Shown here: piece by piece, positions 25,080 through 35,094 of the stretch
Layout of the letters: each line of letters begins with the position of its first letter
How positions within the stretch are numbered: position 1 is the stretch's first letter
Source of the DNA: Gammaproteobacteria bacterium
Lineage (GTDB): Bacteria; Pseudomonadota; Gammaproteobacteria; Pseudomonadales; Pseudohongiellaceae
NCBI GenBank assembly: GCA_002731775.1
Contig: PCCP01000039.1
Coordinates: 3,910-46,940, forward strand
Direction of reading: 5' to 3'
DNA: 43,031 nucleotides
Translations under genes and position numbers: made by a program
The notes under the pieces: model-generated
What the model saw: the letters and a program-made list of their open reading frames with translations, nothing else
Database searches by the model: none
Told to the model about the DNA's origin: nothing

Positions 25080-25739
25080 TCATCCACTCAATTCGCTTCC
25101 AACTTCGTAGTCAGGAAGCATTTCCGGCTCCTGCTCCGCCTCCTGGCGCCACTGCTTTATCGCCGGGTTTCGCAACAGCATTTCGACGTAGGAATGGCTG
25201 CTTGAGGATAGCTCAACGGCATAGGAATGAAAGCGCATGGCGATCGGAGCGTACATACAATCGGCCAGGGAAAAATCTCCGAATAAATAACAATCTCCGG
25301 CATCTGACTGCGGACGGATATCACTCCAGAGCATGTCGATTCGCCGCACTTCTACAAGCGCTTCAGCGCTCAATTGCAGCCGTCGTAGTGCCCGGCAATT
25401 CATTGGCATCTCGGATCGAATTGCATTGAAGCCGGAATGCATTTCCATACAGTAAGACCGGCAAATCGCACGTACAGCGACGTCCTCTGGCAACGCCTTA
25501 GCATCCAGATATTTTTCAGATACATATTCACAAATCGCCAGAGAATCCCAAATGGTCTGCCCTTCATCGATGAGAACCGGCACTTTCAAAGTCGGAGAAT
25601 ATTGCCGCAATCGATCCTGATAGCCTTCGACAAACAAGGGAATCCTGATTTCTTTGAAGCCAAGCTTAAAATGTCGTAACAGCAGCCAGGGGCGCATAGA
25701 CCAGGAAGAGTAATTCTTGTTGCCAATGATTAATTGCAT
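25080..25739 (-). CDS. Glutathione S-transferase family protein
   Basis: The 219-residue protein has a typical GST layout. The N-domain begins LIIGNKNYSSWSMRPWLLL, where the Ser after NYS is the likely glutathione-activating residue, and includes KVPVLIDEGQTIWDSLAICEYV with the cis-Pro and the glutathione-binding D-S pair. The helical C-domain has YLFGDFSLADCMYAPIAMRF. Length is normal. It is cytoplasmic. The ATG at 25739 is convergent with the LspA-like gene and divergent from the DapA-family gene. The substrate is unknown. Confidence 0.88.
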   Translation of the reverse strand: MQLIIGNKNYSSWSMRPWLLLRHFKLGFKEIRIPLFVEGYQDRLRQYSPTLKVPVLIDEGQTIWDSLAICEYVSEKYLDAKALPEDVAVRAICRSYCMEMHSGFNAIRSEMPMNCRALRRLQLSAEALVEVRRIDMLWSDIRPQSDAGDCYLFGDFSLADCMYAPIAMRFHSYAVELSSSSHSYVEMLLRNPAIKQWRQEAEQEPEMLPDYEVGSELSG

Positions 25740-25863
25740 GGGAATTTAATGAGGTCCGGCAGCATTGTCTGACTTGGGCGGAGTGTGGGACTATAGCCGA
25801 ATCAGGGAGACGCCGACAGCGATTTGCAGATCGGCGCTGAAATAATCGGATGAGGTGTGTAAA

Positions 25864-26814
25864 TTGAGCAACAGCAGATTTAGTGGGGTCTTGGCCCCGG
25901 TCATTACCCCATTTAAGAAAGATCTAAGTCCAGATGGCAGTCGTCTGGTCGCCCATTGCAAATGGTTGCTGAAGCAGGGTGTTTCTCTGGCGGTGTTCGG
26001 CACCAACAGTGAGGCAAACTCCCTGTCGCTGGAAGAAAAAATTTCTCTACTGGATCAGTTGCTGGACGCGGGGATCGATCCCTCCTTCCTGATGCCGGGC
26101 ACCGGCAGTTGTGCCCTGAGTGACGCCGTGACGCTGACTGCCCACGCCGTAAAATCGGGTTGCGCTGGTACCTTAATGCTACCGCCCTTTTTCTATAAGG
26201 GGGTTTCTGACGCAGGGCTTTATGCCTATTACTCGGAAATCATCGAACGGGTGGGAAGTGCTGCGCTGAGGATTTACCTTTATCATATTCCCCCATTCTC
26301 CCAGGTGCCACTGAGCCTTAAGCTCATCGATAAATTGGTGCATACCTATCCCAACACCATCGCCGGGCTCAAAGACAGTTCTGGTGACTGGAACGATACC
26401 CAGGCATTCCTTTCCGGCGGCTGGTCTGATTTCCGGGTTTTCTGTGGATCTGAAAGCTTTCTGCTACAAAATATGCGGAATGGCGGCGCTGGCTGCATAT
26501 CCGCTACTGCCAATGTAAACCCCGCCGCAATCAAAGGCCTGTACGACAATTGGCAAGGCCCGGATGCGGAATCCAGGCAACAGCAACTGGACAAGATCAG
26601 AGACATCTTCCAGGGCTTCGCCATGATCCCGGCTCTGAAAGCGGCGAGCGCGCTTTACAACTCTGATCCTAACTGGTTCACGGTACGGCCACCGATTGTG
26701 GAGCTGGATCGCAATTCCCTGGCGCAACTACAGCGCCAGTTGTCGGCGGCCGATTTCGAGATGCCTGGCTTGCCAGGTGACATTCTTGGCTATGATGCCC
26801 GCAGCGGAGAGTAA
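25864..26814 (+). CDS. DapA/NanA-family aldolase (dihydrodipicolinate synthase-like)
   Basis: The 316-residue TIM-barrel protein has the family marks APVITPFKKDLSPD, GTNSEANSLSLEEK in place of the usual GTTGE loop, the conserved Tyr in LYHIPPFSQVPL, and the Schiff-base Lys in AGLKDSSGDW. Members condense or cleave pyruvate or related keto acids, such as hydroxy-tetrahydrodipicolinate synthase, N-acetylneuraminate lyase and keto-deoxy sugar acid aldolases. The GTNSEA loop and isolated location argue against the lysine-pathway DapA. The start is taken as TTG 25864, seven bases after GAGGT at 25852-25856; a GTG at 25855 overlaps that site and is less likely. Confidence 0.82.
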   Translation: MSNSRFSGVLAPVITPFKKDLSPDGSRLVAHCKWLLKQGVSLAVFGTNSEANSLSLEEKISLLDQLLDAGIDPSFLMPGTGSCALSDAVTLTAHAVKSGCAGTLMLPPFFYKGVSDAGLYAYYSEIIERVGSAALRIYLYHIPPFSQVPLSLKLIDKLVHTYPNTIAGLKDSSGDWNDTQAFLSGGWSDFRVFCGSESFLLQNMRNGGAGCISATANVNPAAIKGLYDNWQGPDAESRQQQLDKIRDIFQGFAMIPALKAASALYNSDPNWFTVRPPIVELDRNSLAQLQRQLSAADFEMPGLPGDILGYDARSGE

Positions 26815-26848
26815 CCAAGGTATTGGGAAATGACACAATTTCCGAGGC

Positions 26849-26917
26849 TCGAGATTCAGCGAATAATCGAGAGGTTATTCTATCCGTGTTGTAATCCGAT
26901 TATTCGAGGCATCTCGA
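26849..26917. repeat. 69-base two-arm inverted repeat between convergent genes
   Basis: Outer arms TCGAGAT (26849-26855) and ATCTCGA (26911-26917) and inner arms CGAATAATCG (26860-26869) and CGATTATTCG (26897-26906) are perfectly complementary, with equal four-base spacers and a 27-base centre. It lies in the 175-base gap between the DapA-family gene and the broken aminotransferase gene. Transcripts from either strand would fold into the same hairpin. No T-run follows, so it may be a bidirectional transcript end, a REP-type element or a remnant of a small mobile element. Confidence 0.7.
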
Positions 26918-26989
26918 TTCACCATTTCTACCAACACCACAGGGCCAGGATTCGACGCCGCGCCGGCTTCAAGCCATAGGATTCCGGGC

Positions 26990-28211
26990 CTAGGGCACAG
27001 AAATAACCTGACCGCCTGCACCAGAGCGGTACTTGTTTTCGCTATAGATTGATTGCGCCGCGGTTACTGCCTTGTCGGCGTCTGCCGGCGATCCAGACCC
27101 GGACAGAGCGCTGGCTAATGCGGACAGATAAAACAGAACGTTCTTCCTGTTGCTGGCGAAACCCATCAAGCCAATGCGCCAAACCTTGCCTGCGAGGCAG
27201 CCGAGACCCGCACCAATCTCCAGATCGTAGTCGTTCAGCAAGGTGGCTCGGACTACTGAGTCATTAACTGAATCAGGAAATGAAACGGCATTCAGTTGCG
27301 GTAGTCGAAATTCTTCATCGACGAGGAGGGATAAACCCATTGCTTCTACACCAACGGCGAATGCCCGGTGATTGAGTGCATGTCTGCGCCACGCTGCTTC
27401 GAGACCTTCACCTTGCAAGATAACCAGCGCTTCATGCAGAGCGTACAGGGAATTCACCGGTGCGGTGTGATGGTAGGATCTTTTAGCCTTCCCCCCAGTA
27501 GCCCATCACCAGATTCAGGTCCAGAAACCAGCTTTGTACCTTGGTCTTTCGATTGCGAATGACTTCTGCTGCCTGCTCTGAAAAGCTGACGGGTGACAAG
27601 CCTGGAACGCAGGAGAGGCATTTTTGTGTGCCCGAGTAGATGGCATCTACACCCCAATCGTCGACGCGAAGTTCGATGCCACCGAGCGAGGTTACTGCAT
27701 CAACTATAGACAGACAATCGTATTTCCGGGCCAGGGCACAAAGGGTTTCCGCATCGCTACGCGCCCCGGTGGAGGTTTCGGCATGGACGAATGCCAGTGC
27801 CTTCACCCCGGGATTTTCAGTCAAGGCTCGCTCCACCTTGTCCACATCTACTGGCTTGTCCCAGTCATCTTCCACCATGATGGCAGTGGCTCCGCAGCGT
27901 TCAACATTCTCCTTCATACGGCCACCGAATACCCCATTTTGACAAACGATAACCTGATCACCTGCCTCTAGTAGATTAGTGAATACGGTTTCCATGCCCG
28001 CCGATCCTGGCGCAGAAACCGGTATGGTCAGTTCGTTGGATGTCTGGAATGCAAATTGCAGGAGGCTCTTCACCTCATCCATCATTTCTACAAATTTTGG
28101 ATCCAGATGGCCAATCGTTGACCGCGACAATGCATCAAGAATACGCGGGTTAACATCGGAGGGACCAGATCCCATGAGCGTGCGAACGGGGGGATGAAAC
28201 GAGTCGATCAT
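26990..28211 (-). pseudogene. Alanine-glyoxylate/serine-glyoxylate aminotransferase, frameshifted
   Basis: Two adjoining frames encode one class V aminotransferase. The first (28211 to 27483, 242 residues) starts MIDSFHPPVRTLMGSGPSDVNPRIL, has SAPGSAGMETVFTNLLE and the PLP-lysine segment YSGTQKCLSCVPGLSPVSFS, and ends abruptly at YWGEG. The second continues in another frame with AKRSYHHTAPVNSLYALHEAL, the next conserved block, down to 26990. The break is at about 27485-27492, next to a run of six C on the given strand. A lost GC pair, restoring YWGEGAKRSYHHT, or one extra G would explain it. Intact enzymes convert glyoxylate plus alanine or serine to glycine. The rest shows no other damage, so it is either a young pseudogene or an assembly error. 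The ATG at 28211 has AAGGGA upstream. Confidence 0.85.
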
Positions 28212-28302
28212 AGTCGGTCCCTTACTAATAGTCCTGTCTTAAGATTGTCATAGCGTGTCGGCGTATTACATTGATACCGCGACCCTGCCAGCCTCAAACA
28301 TA

Positions 28303-28325
28303 AAAGCCGAGCATAGCTCGGCTTT
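28303..28325 (-). terminator. Intrinsic terminator after rplQ
   Basis: AAAGCCGAGC (28303-28312), a three-base loop, and GCTCGGCTTT (28316-28325) form a perfect ten-pair hairpin. On the minus strand it is followed by TTTTATGTTTG-type sequence, and it lies 48 bases after the rplQ stop. It should end the ribosomal supercluster transcript. Confidence 0.85.
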
Positions 28326-28372
28326 CTTAAACGGATGATTGTTAAAGCATCATTGTATTAGTCAGAGTCGCC

Positions 28373-28786
28373 TCAATTCTTTTCAATTTGTTCTTCAGAC
28401 TTTTCTGTTTCCGGGGCAAGCTCCGTCAGAGGTCTATCCACTAATTCAACATAGGCCATGGGCGCTTTGTCTCCGGCACGTTCACCACACTTCAAGATGC
28501 GAATGTAACCACCCGGACGATCGGTGTAACGCGGACCCAATTCAGTAAACAATTTACCCACCGTGGCTTTGCTTCGAGTGCGATTGAAAGCGAGTCGACG
28601 ATTCGCCACGCTGTCTTTCTTGGCCAGGGTAATCAAAGGCTCTGCTACCGATCTCAGCTCTTTAGCCTTAATCAAAGTGGTTTTTATAATCTCATGCTCG
28701 ACCAATGAAATAGTCATGTTCCGAAACATAGCTTTCCGGTGTGAACTATTTCGATTTAATTGGCGGCCGCTGTGTCGATGGCGCAT
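28373..28786 (-). CDS. rplQ: 50S ribosomal protein L17
   Basis: The 137-residue protein opens [20 protein letters not shown], the invariant L17 start, and continues with [26 protein letters not shown]. It is about ten residues longer than E. coli L17, with an acidic tail ([14 protein letters not shown]). It is the last gene of the alpha operon, 38 bases after rpoA, and is followed by a strong terminator. Confidence 0.97.
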   Translation of the reverse strand: MRHRHSGRQLNRNSSHRKAMFRNMTISLVEHEIIKTTLIKAKELRSVAEPLITLAKKDSVANRRLAFNRTRSKATVGKLFTELGPRYTDRPGGYIRILKCGERAGDKAPMAYVELVDRPLTELAPETEKSEEQIEKN

Positions 28787-28824
28787 ATCTCTTTACCTGC
28801 TCGTTTTGCTAATCCGGAAGCTGC

Positions 28825-29823
28825 TTATGCTGCCCGGTCATCAGATTTAAGACTGGATGGCGGCCAGTTTTCCAGGCGCAGTCCCAAAGACAGACCTCGC
28901 GTTGCCAACACATCCTTGATTTCAGTCAGTGACTTCTTACCCAGATTCGGAGTCTTCAACAGTTCCACTTCGGTGCGCTGAATCAAATCACCAATGTAGT
29001 AAATATCTTCTGCCTTCAGACAGTTGGCTGAGCGCACCGTTAACTCCAGATCGTCTACCGGACGTAACAGGATTGGATCGATCTCGTCTTCACGCTCTTC
29101 CGGTTCGGCGATAATTTCACTCTGAAGGTCAACAAATACTGCCAGCTGATGTTGTAAAATTGTAGCGGCACGGCGAATCGCTTCTTCCGGTTCGATAGTG
29201 CCGTTGGTTTCCAAATCTATAATAAGTTTGTCCAGGTCGGTTCGCTGTTCGACGCGAGCGTTCTCGACGGAATAAGATATTCTGCTAACCGGGCTGTAAG
29301 AAGCATCCAGCAATAATTTTCCCACCGAACGCGTTTCATCATCATCTTGCACTCGACTGTCCGCTGGAGAATACCCTCTGCCCTTACGCACGGTGAGATG
29401 CATATTAATCTCACCATTGCTGTTCAGAGTGGCAATAACGTGATCCGGATTGATGACCTCCACGTCATGATCGACGGTAATATCGCCGGCAGTAAGCACG
29501 CCGGAGCCTTTCTTGTTCAGGCTCAAAACCACTTCATCTTTATTATTAAGGACAATGGCGACGCCCTTGAGATTTAGCAGAATTTCAATTACATCTTCCC
29601 GCACACCTTCTATAGTACTGTACTCATGGACTACGCCGTCAATTTCAACTTCTTCTATGGCACAACCGGGCATAGAGGAAAGCAAAATTCGTCGCAAGGC
29701 GTTCCCTAGCGTATGGCCAAAGCCCCGCTCTAGAGGCTCCAGAACCACCCTGGAATGGCACGAGTCGAACTCATCAACTTGTATCACTTGCGGTGTTAAA
29801 AAATCTAATAAAGAAATTTGCAT
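28825..29823 (-). CDS. rpoA: RNA polymerase alpha subunit
   Basis: The 332-residue protein has the N-terminal assembly domain ([22 protein letters not shown] region, here [20 protein letters not shown]) and the C-terminal DNA- and activator-binding domain with [20 protein letters not shown] and [27 protein letters not shown]. Length is close to the E. coli protein. The start at 29823 ([12 protein letters not shown]) is chosen over 29850 because it leaves a 26-base spacer after rpsD and matches the family N-terminus. It sits in the usual rpsD-rpoA-rplQ order. Confidence 0.97.
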   Translation of the reverse strand: MQISLLDFLTPQVIQVDEFDSCHSRVVLEPLERGFGHTLGNALRRILLSSMPGCAIEEVEIDGVVHEYSTIEGVREDVIEILLNLKGVAIVLNNKDEVVLSLNKKGSGVLTAGDITVDHDVEVINPDHVIATLNSNGEINMHLTVRKGRGYSPADSRVQDDDETRSVGKLLLDASYSPVSRISYSVENARVEQRTDLDKLIIDLETNGTIEPEEAIRRAATILQHQLAVFVDLQSEIIAEPEEREDEIDPILLRPVDDLELTVRSANCLKAEDIYYIGDLIQRTEVELLKTPNLGKKSLTEIKDVLATRGLSLGLRLENWPPSSLKSDDRAA

Positions 29824-29849
29824 GAAATCCGTCCTATGTGTAATTGTCA

Positions 29850-30470
29850 CTACTTGGAATAAAGCTCGACGATAAGATTTTCATTAATCTCAGCAGGCAG
29901 ATCCGCTCTGTCGGGCTTGCGAGTAAACTGCCCCTCGAGCTTACCCTGATCCACAGAAACCCAATCGATTTCACTGCGCTGTGAAGCCAGTTCCAATGCA
30001 GATTTAATTCGTAGCTGTTCCTTGGCTTTTTGTCTCACGGCGACTACATCGCCCTCACCAACCTGGTAAGAAGCAATATTTACGACTTCACCGTTAACAG
30101 TAATCGATTTGTGGGCAACCAACTGCCGTGATTCTGCGCGGGTTGAGCCAAAACCCATTCGATACACAATGTTATCCAGTCGACATTCCAGCAGTTGCAG
30201 CAAATTCTCACCCGTAGCTCCCTTCAGTCGTGCGGCTTCCTTGTAATAGCCTCGAAATTGCTTTTCGAGTACGCCGTAGATGCGCCTGACTTTTTGCTTC
30301 TCGCGCAGCTGTACACCGTAATCGGAAAGCCGTCCACGGCGCTGGCCTTGCTGGCCAGGTATGACGTCTGTCTTGCACTTACTGTCGATTGGGCGCACGC
30401 CACTCTTAAGGAACAAATCGGTTCCTTCGCGACGGGCTAACTTACATGTTGGGCCTAAATAGCGGGCCAT
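29850..30470 (-). CDS. rpsD: 30S ribosomal protein S4
   Basis: The 206-residue protein begins [20 protein letters not shown] and ends [17 protein letters not shown], as in enterobacterial S4 and with the same length. It is a primary 16S rRNA binder and, in E. coli, the translational repressor of the alpha operon. Whether a pseudoknot target precedes rpsM here was not resolved. It keeps only two of the Cys found in zinc-binding S4 proteins. Confidence 0.97.
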   Translation of the reverse strand: MARYLGPTCKLARREGTDLFLKSGVRPIDSKCKTDVIPGQQGQRRGRLSDYGVQLREKQKVRRIYGVLEKQFRGYYKEAARLKGATGENLLQLLECRLDNIVYRMGFGSTRAESRQLVAHKSITVNGEVVNIASYQVGEGDVVAVRQKAKEQLRIKSALELASQRSEIDWVSVDQGKLEGQFTRKPDRADLPAEINENLIVELYSK

Positions 30471-30508
30471 ATTTCATCTCCTGATCTGGGGTCAGTATCT
30501 ACTTATCT

Positions 30509-30904
30509 TTACACACGCCGCTTTTTCGGCGGTCGGCAGCCATTGTGTGGAATCGGCGTCACATCGGTGATGTTGCCTATTCTCAAACCACAGGTATTCA
30601 GTGCTCGAACTGCAGACTCGCGCCCGGGTCCGGGCCCATGAACTTTTACATCCAGATTCTTCAAACCATAGCTTTCGATCGCGGCCTTACCGGCCTTTTC
30701 GGCGGCTACCTGGGCGGCGAAGGGAGTGCTTTTGCGGGAGCCTCTGAAACCGGAACCTCCAGCAGTCGCCCAACTCAGCGCGTTGCCCTGTCGATCAGTA
30801 ATGGTGATAATCGTATTATTAAAAGAGGCATGAATATGCGCAATGCCATCGATAACGGCAGTACGCGATTTCTTTTTTGTCGATTTCTCTGCTGGCTTTG
30901 CCAT
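30509..30904 (-). CDS. rpsK: 30S ribosomal protein S11
   Basis: The 131-residue protein has the S11 core [41 protein letters not shown] and the C-terminal [18 protein letters not shown]. The N-terminus is Lys-rich. It forms the platform of the 30S subunit. It lies between rpsM and rpsD in the alpha operon, with 38 and 69 base spacers. Confidence 0.97.
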   Translation of the reverse strand: MAKPAEKSTKKKSRTAVIDGIAHIHASFNNTIITITDRQGNALSWATAGGSGFRGSRKSTPFAAQVAAEKAGKAAIESYGLKNLDVKVHGPGPGRESAVRALNTCGLRIGNITDVTPIPHNGCRPPKKRRV

Positions 30905-30973
30905 AATTTATTCCATCTTAGCTTTCAGCGTGCTTGCTCCGCTCTGGGTTTACCGAAGCATCATGAGCTTTGT

Positions 30974-31330
30974 TTACTTACGGATTGGCTTTCTTGGGCC
31001 CTTTCTGGTTCTCGCATTAGTCTTGGTACGCTGGCCTCTGACAGGAAGTGAGCGACGGTGACGAATCCCGCGGTTACAACCGAGATCCATTAATCGCTTG
31101 ATATTCATGGAGACTTCTCTGCGTAAATCACCTTCAGTTGGAACCTTGGCCACCTCGGCTCGAACACTATCCAACTGCTCGAGACTCAGTTCACCGGTTT
31201 TGACTGAAGGTTCAATACCCGCCGCCTCACATACTGCTTGTGCAGTTGTGGTACCAATGCCATAGACATAGCGTAAGGAGATTACGATATGCTTGTTGTC
31301 TGGTATGTTAACCCCGGCAATACGTGCCAT
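30974..31330 (-). CDS. rpsM: 30S ribosomal protein S13
   Basis: The 118-residue protein begins [19 protein letters not shown] and contains the [32 protein letters not shown] tail that reaches the decoding centre. The length equals E. coli S13. It is the first gene of the alpha operon, directly after rpmJ. Confidence 0.97.
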   Translation of the reverse strand: MARIAGVNIPDNKHIVISLRYVYGIGTTTAQAVCEAAGIEPSVKTGELSLEQLDSVRAEVAKVPTEGDLRREVSMNIKRLMDLGCNRGIRHRRSLPVRGQRTKTNARTRKGPRKPIRK

Positions 31331-31371
31331 AGATTTACTCCGTTATATTCTCATTTGCCTGAACTAAAAAA

Positions 31372-31488
31372 CTAACCCTGCCGTTGCTTATGACGAGGCT
31401 CAGATTTACAAATTACTCTCACCACACCGTTGCGTTTGACGACTTTACAGTTGCGGCAAATTTTCTTTACCGATGTTCTAACTTTCAT
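31372..31488 (-). CDS. rpmJ: 50S ribosomal protein L36 (zinc-ribbon type)
   Basis: A 38-codon gene read directly from the sequence: it begins [20 protein letters not shown] and ends EPRHKQRQG with a TAG stop at 31372-31374. Cys11, Cys14, Cys27 and His33 form the zinc ribbon, so this is the zinc-binding form rather than the zinc-free paralogue. It sits between secY and rpsM, as in other gammaproteobacteria. Confidence 0.95.
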   Translation of the reverse strand: MKVRTSVKKICRNCKVVKRNGVVRVICKSEPRHKQRQG

Positions 31489-31523
31489 TTATATCTCCGA
31501 TGGGATTCGCCCGACGAGTCAGA

Positions 31524-32849
31524 CTAAATACCGCTACGACCATAACTTCCCAGTTTCGATTTCTTCATCAGGGAATCGTATTGATGTGACATTAAATGCG
31601 ATTGCACCTGGGACCAAAAATCCATGGTTACCACCACGGATATCAGCAGTGCCGTGCCACCCAGATTGAAGGGAACAGAGGCGAGCATCTGCATGAACTG
31701 TGGTAATAAACAGACAAGCGTAATGTAAATCGCTCCAAACATAGTCAATCGTGTAATCACACCATCGATGTACTTTGCAGTTTGCTCACCCGGCCTGATA
31801 CCAGGAATGAACGCACCGGATCTCTGCAGGTTTTGTGCTACGTCGCGGGGGTTAAATACCAGCGCCGTATAAAAGAAGCAGAAGAAAATAATCATTGCGC
31901 TAAAAATAATCAGATACAGGGGCTGACCAGGACCGATCATCAGGGCTAGATCCTGCAACCATTCAGATCCTTCCGATTGACCAAACCACTGCCCCAACGA
32001 GGCCGGGAACAGCAATATGCTACTGGCAAAAATAGCTGGAATCACACCCGCCATATTGATCTTGAGCGGTAGATGGCTGGACTGTGCCTGGTAGAGTTTC
32101 CTTCCCTGCTGGCGTTTCGCGTAATTCACCGTAATGCGACGTTGTGCGCGTTCGATGTAGACGATACAGGCCACCACGCCGATTGCGATCAGACCTACCA
32201 CCAGTAGCAGCACACCATTGATCTGCCCTTCATAGGCCTGAGTCAGAGAGGTGCCAATTGCCGCTGGAAATCCGGAGACGATACCGGCAAAAATTAGCAT
32301 GGAAATGCCGTTGCCAATACCTTTTTCGGTAATCTGCTCACCCAACCACATAAGGAACATGGCGCCCGTAACCAGGGAAATTATTGCTGTAAGGTTAAAT
32401 GCCAGCCCCGGTGCATAGGCCATAGGAGATAGCAGCCCAACCGTCATGCCAGTGCCCTGCAGCGTCGCCAGCACTAGTGCACCATAGCGCGTGTACTGTG
32501 TAATCTTGCGGCGACCGGATTCACCTTCCTTCTTCAGCTGTTCTAATTGCGGGCTCACGGCTGACATGAGTTGCATGATGATCGATGCGGAGATGTAAGG
32601 CATGATGCCCAGAGCAACGATACTCATGCGTTCCAGGGCACCACCGGAAAACATATTGAATAGGCCTGCAAAGGTACCCTCGTTCTGATCGAAGAACGCC
32701 GCCAATTGCAGCGGATCTATTCCCGGCACCGGCATGTGGGTCCCGATTCGATAGACAAACAAGGCAAACAGCAAAAACAACAGGCGTGACTTCAGCTCAC
32801 CGAGGCCGGCGCCTATATTTTCTGGATTAATGTTTGGTTTCTTGGCCAT
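31524..32849 (-). CDS. secY: Protein translocase subunit SecY
   Basis: The 441-residue protein is a ten-helix membrane protein of normal length. Marks are [18 protein letters not shown] opening (here [13 protein letters not shown]), the plug region [31 protein letters not shown], and the cytosolic loops with [15 protein letters not shown] and [22 protein letters not shown]. It forms the channel of the SecYEG translocon. It follows rplO by 21 bases and is followed by rpmJ, the end of the spc operon. Confidence 0.97.
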   Translation of the reverse strand: MAKKPNINPENIGAGLGELKSRLLFLLFALFVYRIGTHMPVPGIDPLQLAAFFDQNEGTFAGLFNMFSGGALERMSIVALGIMPYISASIIMQLMSAVSPQLEQLKKEGESGRRKITQYTRYGALVLATLQGTGMTVGLLSPMAYAPGLAFNLTAIISLVTGAMFLMWLGEQITEKGIGNGISMLIFAGIVSGFPAAIGTSLTQAYEGQINGVLLLVVGLIAIGVVACIVYIERAQRRITVNYAKRQQGRKLYQAQSSHLPLKINMAGVIPAIFASSILLFPASLGQWFGQSEGSEWLQDLALMIGPGQPLYLIIFSAMIIFFCFFYTALVFNPRDVAQNLQRSGAFIPGIRPGEQTAKYIDGVITRLTMFGAIYITLVCLLPQFMQMLASVPFNLGGTALLISVVVTMDFWSQVQSHLMSHQYDSLMKKSKLGSYGRSGI

Positions 32850-32870
32850 CTTTTGTAAATGTCTTCTACG

Positions 32871-33455
32871 TTAATCGTCTTTTTCCGGTGTGTCGTCTGT
32901 TGCTTCAGCGGCCGCCGGAACTTCTGCCGCCGGCTTCTCTTCTGCTACCGGCTTGGGGTCTGAAGCTATCTCAGCCTTCAACGTTTTCTTAACCAGCTTG
33001 CCTTTCGCAGGCGCGGCTTCGACTTCAATTACCTTGCCTCCAGCCGCTTCGATCGCCGCCCGTGCACCCTTGGTGACACCGATACCCTGCAAAATAACCG
33101 CCTTGTTGATGTCTCCGGACAACATTACCTTGACGCGTTTAATGCCTGCCGTTATCAAATTCGCCTTACGCAATGCCGCCACATCGATGATATCTGCATC
33201 GATTTTATTAAGCTCAGATGTTCGTACTTCAGCCGTAATGCGGCCTACTCGAGAGCTAAAGCCATATTTAGGCAGCCGCATTTGCAATGGCATCTGCCCA
33301 CCTTCAAATCCTGGTCTCACCGTGCCGCCGCTTCGAGATTTCTGGCCCTTGTGTCCAGTACCGCAGGTCTTACCCCAACCGCTGCCTATACCCCGACCGA
33401 CTCGCTTTCTCGTTTTCCTACTACCTGGAGCAGGACTCAAACTATTCAGCTGCAT
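32871..33455 (-). CDS. rplO: 50S ribosomal protein L15 with acidic C-terminal tail
   Basis: The first 146 residues are standard L15: [42 protein letters not shown] opening, [17 protein letters not shown] and [18 protein letters not shown]. coli L15 has 144 residues, but this protein has 194. The extra 48 residues are Ala-, Pro-, Glu- and Lys-rich (for instance [18 protein letters not shown]) and end TPEKDD, so probably disordered. The frame continues without a break into the secY spacer, so the tail is coded rather than a misread stop. Confidence 0.95.
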   Translation of the reverse strand: MQLNSLSPAPGSRKTRKRVGRGIGSGWGKTCGTGHKGQKSRSGGTVRPGFEGGQMPLQMRLPKYGFSSRVGRITAEVRTSELNKIDADIIDVAALRKANLITAGIKRVKVMLSGDINKAVILQGIGVTKGARAAIEAAGGKVIEVEAAPAKGKLVKKTLKAEIASDPKPVAEEKPAAEVPAAAEATDDTPEKDD

Positions 33456-33458
33456 TAT

Positions 33459-33647
33459 TTAGCCCTCACCCTCAATCGCCAACATGTAGTTAACCTTGTT
33501 GATCATGCCGCGAACAGCTGGAGTATCTTCCACTTCAACAGATTGATGCATGCGCTTCAAACCCAGCCCCTTAAGGCAGAGTTTGTGTTTGGGCAAAGCG
33601 CTAATAGGACTTTGCACCAGTGTAACTTTAACTTTCTTCTTGGCCAT
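33459..33647 (-). CDS. rpmD: 50S ribosomal protein L30
   Basis: The 62-residue protein begins [23 protein letters not shown] and has [29 protein letters not shown], as in L30. The start at 33647 gives the family length; an upstream in-frame TTG at 33695 would run into rpsE. It follows rpsE by four bases and precedes rplO by three. Confidence 0.96.
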   Translation of the reverse strand: MAKKKVKVTLVQSPISALPKHKLCLKGLGLKRMHQSVEVEDTPAVRGMINKVNYMLAIEGEG

Positions 33648-33651
33648 TTTT

Positions 33652-34161
33652 CTAACCTGCAATTTCTTCCAATGTCTTGCCACGCTTGACTGCAATGTCT
33701 TCTGGAGAACGCATATCGCGCAGTCCCTTGAATGTGGCTCTCACCACATTTACCGGATTAGTCGATCCATAGCACTTCGCCAAGACATTCTGGATACCGG
33801 CCAGTTCGAGGATCGCTCGCATTGCACCACCTGCAATTACACCGGTACCTTCAGATGCTGGTTGCATATAGACCTTGGAGGCACCGTGACGTGCCTTGAT
33901 CGCGTATTGGAGCGTATTACCGTCCAGGTTCACGCTGATCATGTTGCGTCGAGCCGACTCCATCGCCTTCTGAATAGCCAGGGGCACTTCCCTAGCCTTG
34001 CCTCGACCGAAACCTACGCGGCCATTGCCATCGCCAACTGCCGCCAGTGCGGTAAAACCGAAAACACGGCCACCCTTAACCACCTTGGCCACACGGTTAA
34101 CCTGAATAAGCTTTTCCTGCAGCCCTTCTTCGTTCTTGCCTGAATCGTGTTTAAATGCCAT
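33652..34161 (-). CDS. rpsE: 30S ribosomal protein S5
   Basis: The 169-residue protein has the S5 double-stranded RNA-binding region [47 protein letters not shown] and the second domain with [32 protein letters not shown]. Length is near that of E. coli (167). It helps maintain decoding accuracy in the 30S subunit. Confidence 0.97.
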   Translation of the reverse strand: MAFKHDSGKNEEGLQEKLIQVNRVAKVVKGGRVFGFTALAAVGDGNGRVGFGRGKAREVPLAIQKAMESARRNMISVNLDGNTLQYAIKARHGASKVYMQPASEGTGVIAGGAMRAILELAGIQNVLAKCYGSTNPVNVVRATFKGLRDMRSPEDIAVKRGKTLEEIAG

Positions 34162-34171
34162 ATCTCAACCT

Positions 34172-34522
34172 TTAAAATTCCAGTCCGCCTTCACGCGCAG
34201 CCTCGGCCAGCGCTTTGACGCGACCGTGATACGCATAACCGGATCGATCAAAAGCGACTTTATCGATTCCGGCTGCCTTGGCTCGTTCGGCAATCAGTTT
34301 CCCGATATTGCCTGCGGCTTCAATATTGCCCGTTGCACCGGTCTTGACCGCCTTCTCAACGGTGGATGCGCTGGCCAAAATTTCATTGCCATTGGGCGAA
34401 ATAACCTGCGCATATATGTGTCTCGGCGAACGATACACACATAGGCGATTCACACGCAATTCGCTGATCTTTGCTCGCGCTCGCCTGGCTCTTCGCAGGC
34501 GGGCTGTCTTCTTTATACTCAT
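34172..34522 (-). CDS. rplR: 50S ribosomal protein L18
   Basis: The 116-residue protein begins [19 protein letters not shown] and has [15 protein letters not shown] and [27 protein letters not shown], the L18 hallmarks. It binds 5S rRNA together with L5. Length is one residue less than E. coli. It is flanked by rplF and rpsE. Confidence 0.97.
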   Translation of the reverse strand: MSIKKTARLRRARRARAKISELRVNRLCVYRSPRHIYAQVISPNGNEILASASTVEKAVKTGATGNIEAAGNIGKLIAERAKAAGIDKVAFDRSGYAYHGRVKALAEAAREGGLEF

Positions 34523-34531
34523 AAGTATGCC

Positions 34532-35065
34532 CTACTTCTTCTTCGCTTCTTTTCTGTATACACGCTCATTTACGTAGCGAATACCTTTACCTTTATAAGG
34601 CTCAGGTGGACGAAACTTTCTGATCTCCGCTGCAACCTGTCCTACCAACTGCTTGTCAGCACCGGATACAACAATTTCCGTCTGTGATGGTGTCTCAACC
34701 TTAATCCCTTCGGGTAGTTTGTAATCGATGGCATGTGAATACCCGACCGTCAAATTCACGTTCGACCCCTGGGCCTTCGCTCGATACCCTACGCCCTGCA
34801 GCTCGAGTCTTTTCTCAAACCCCTGGCTAACGCCAACGACCATATTGTTGATCAGGGCGCGAAACGTTCCTGCCAAAGCCCCCGCCTGCTTGGATGTGCC
34901 TTTCGCGGAAACTTTTATTACTTCGCCTTCCTGGGAGACACCGACAAGTCTGTGCAGGGTGAGCTGAAGATCTCCCTTGCTGCCTTTAATCGAAATCTGT
35001 GATTCGCTTAAAGTGGTTTCTACGCCTTTTGGTATTTCTACCGGGCTACTGCCTACTCTGGACAT
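34532..35065 (-). CDS. rplF: 50S ribosomal protein L6
   Basis: The 177-residue protein (same length as E. coli) begins MSRVGSSPVEIPKGVE and ends with the conserved PEPYKGKGIRYVNERVYRKEAKKK. Its two repeated domains are visible, the second with FEKRLELQGVGYRAKAQG. It lies between rpsH and rplR. Confidence 0.97.
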   Translation of the reverse strand: MSRVGSSPVEIPKGVETTLSESQISIKGSKGDLQLTLHRLVGVSQEGEVIKVSAKGTSKQAGALAGTFRALINNMVVGVSQGFEKRLELQGVGYRAKAQGSNVNLTVGYSHAIDYKLPEGIKVETPSQTEIVVSGADKQLVGQVAAEIRKFRPPEPYKGKGIRYVNERVYRKEAKKK

Positions 35066-35094
35066 ATTCTTGCTCTATTGATTCTATGATCTAA

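Noticed and set aside
8291..30498. Recurrent GGGGTCAG octamers (near 8291, 13031, 18911 and 30488) as a genome-wide signal
   Set aside because: About one is expected by chance on the two strands; four copies with differing flanks, two inside genes, are too weak to call an element.
32890..33462. 190-codon open frame on the plus strand opposite rplO
   Set aside because: It runs almost exactly over the L15 gene on the other strand and has no recognisable domain, so it is a shadow of L15 codon usage.
33550..34143. 197-codon open frame on the plus strand opposite rpmD and rpsE
   Set aside because: It crosses two well-supported ribosomal genes and shows no domain; treated as antisense shadow.
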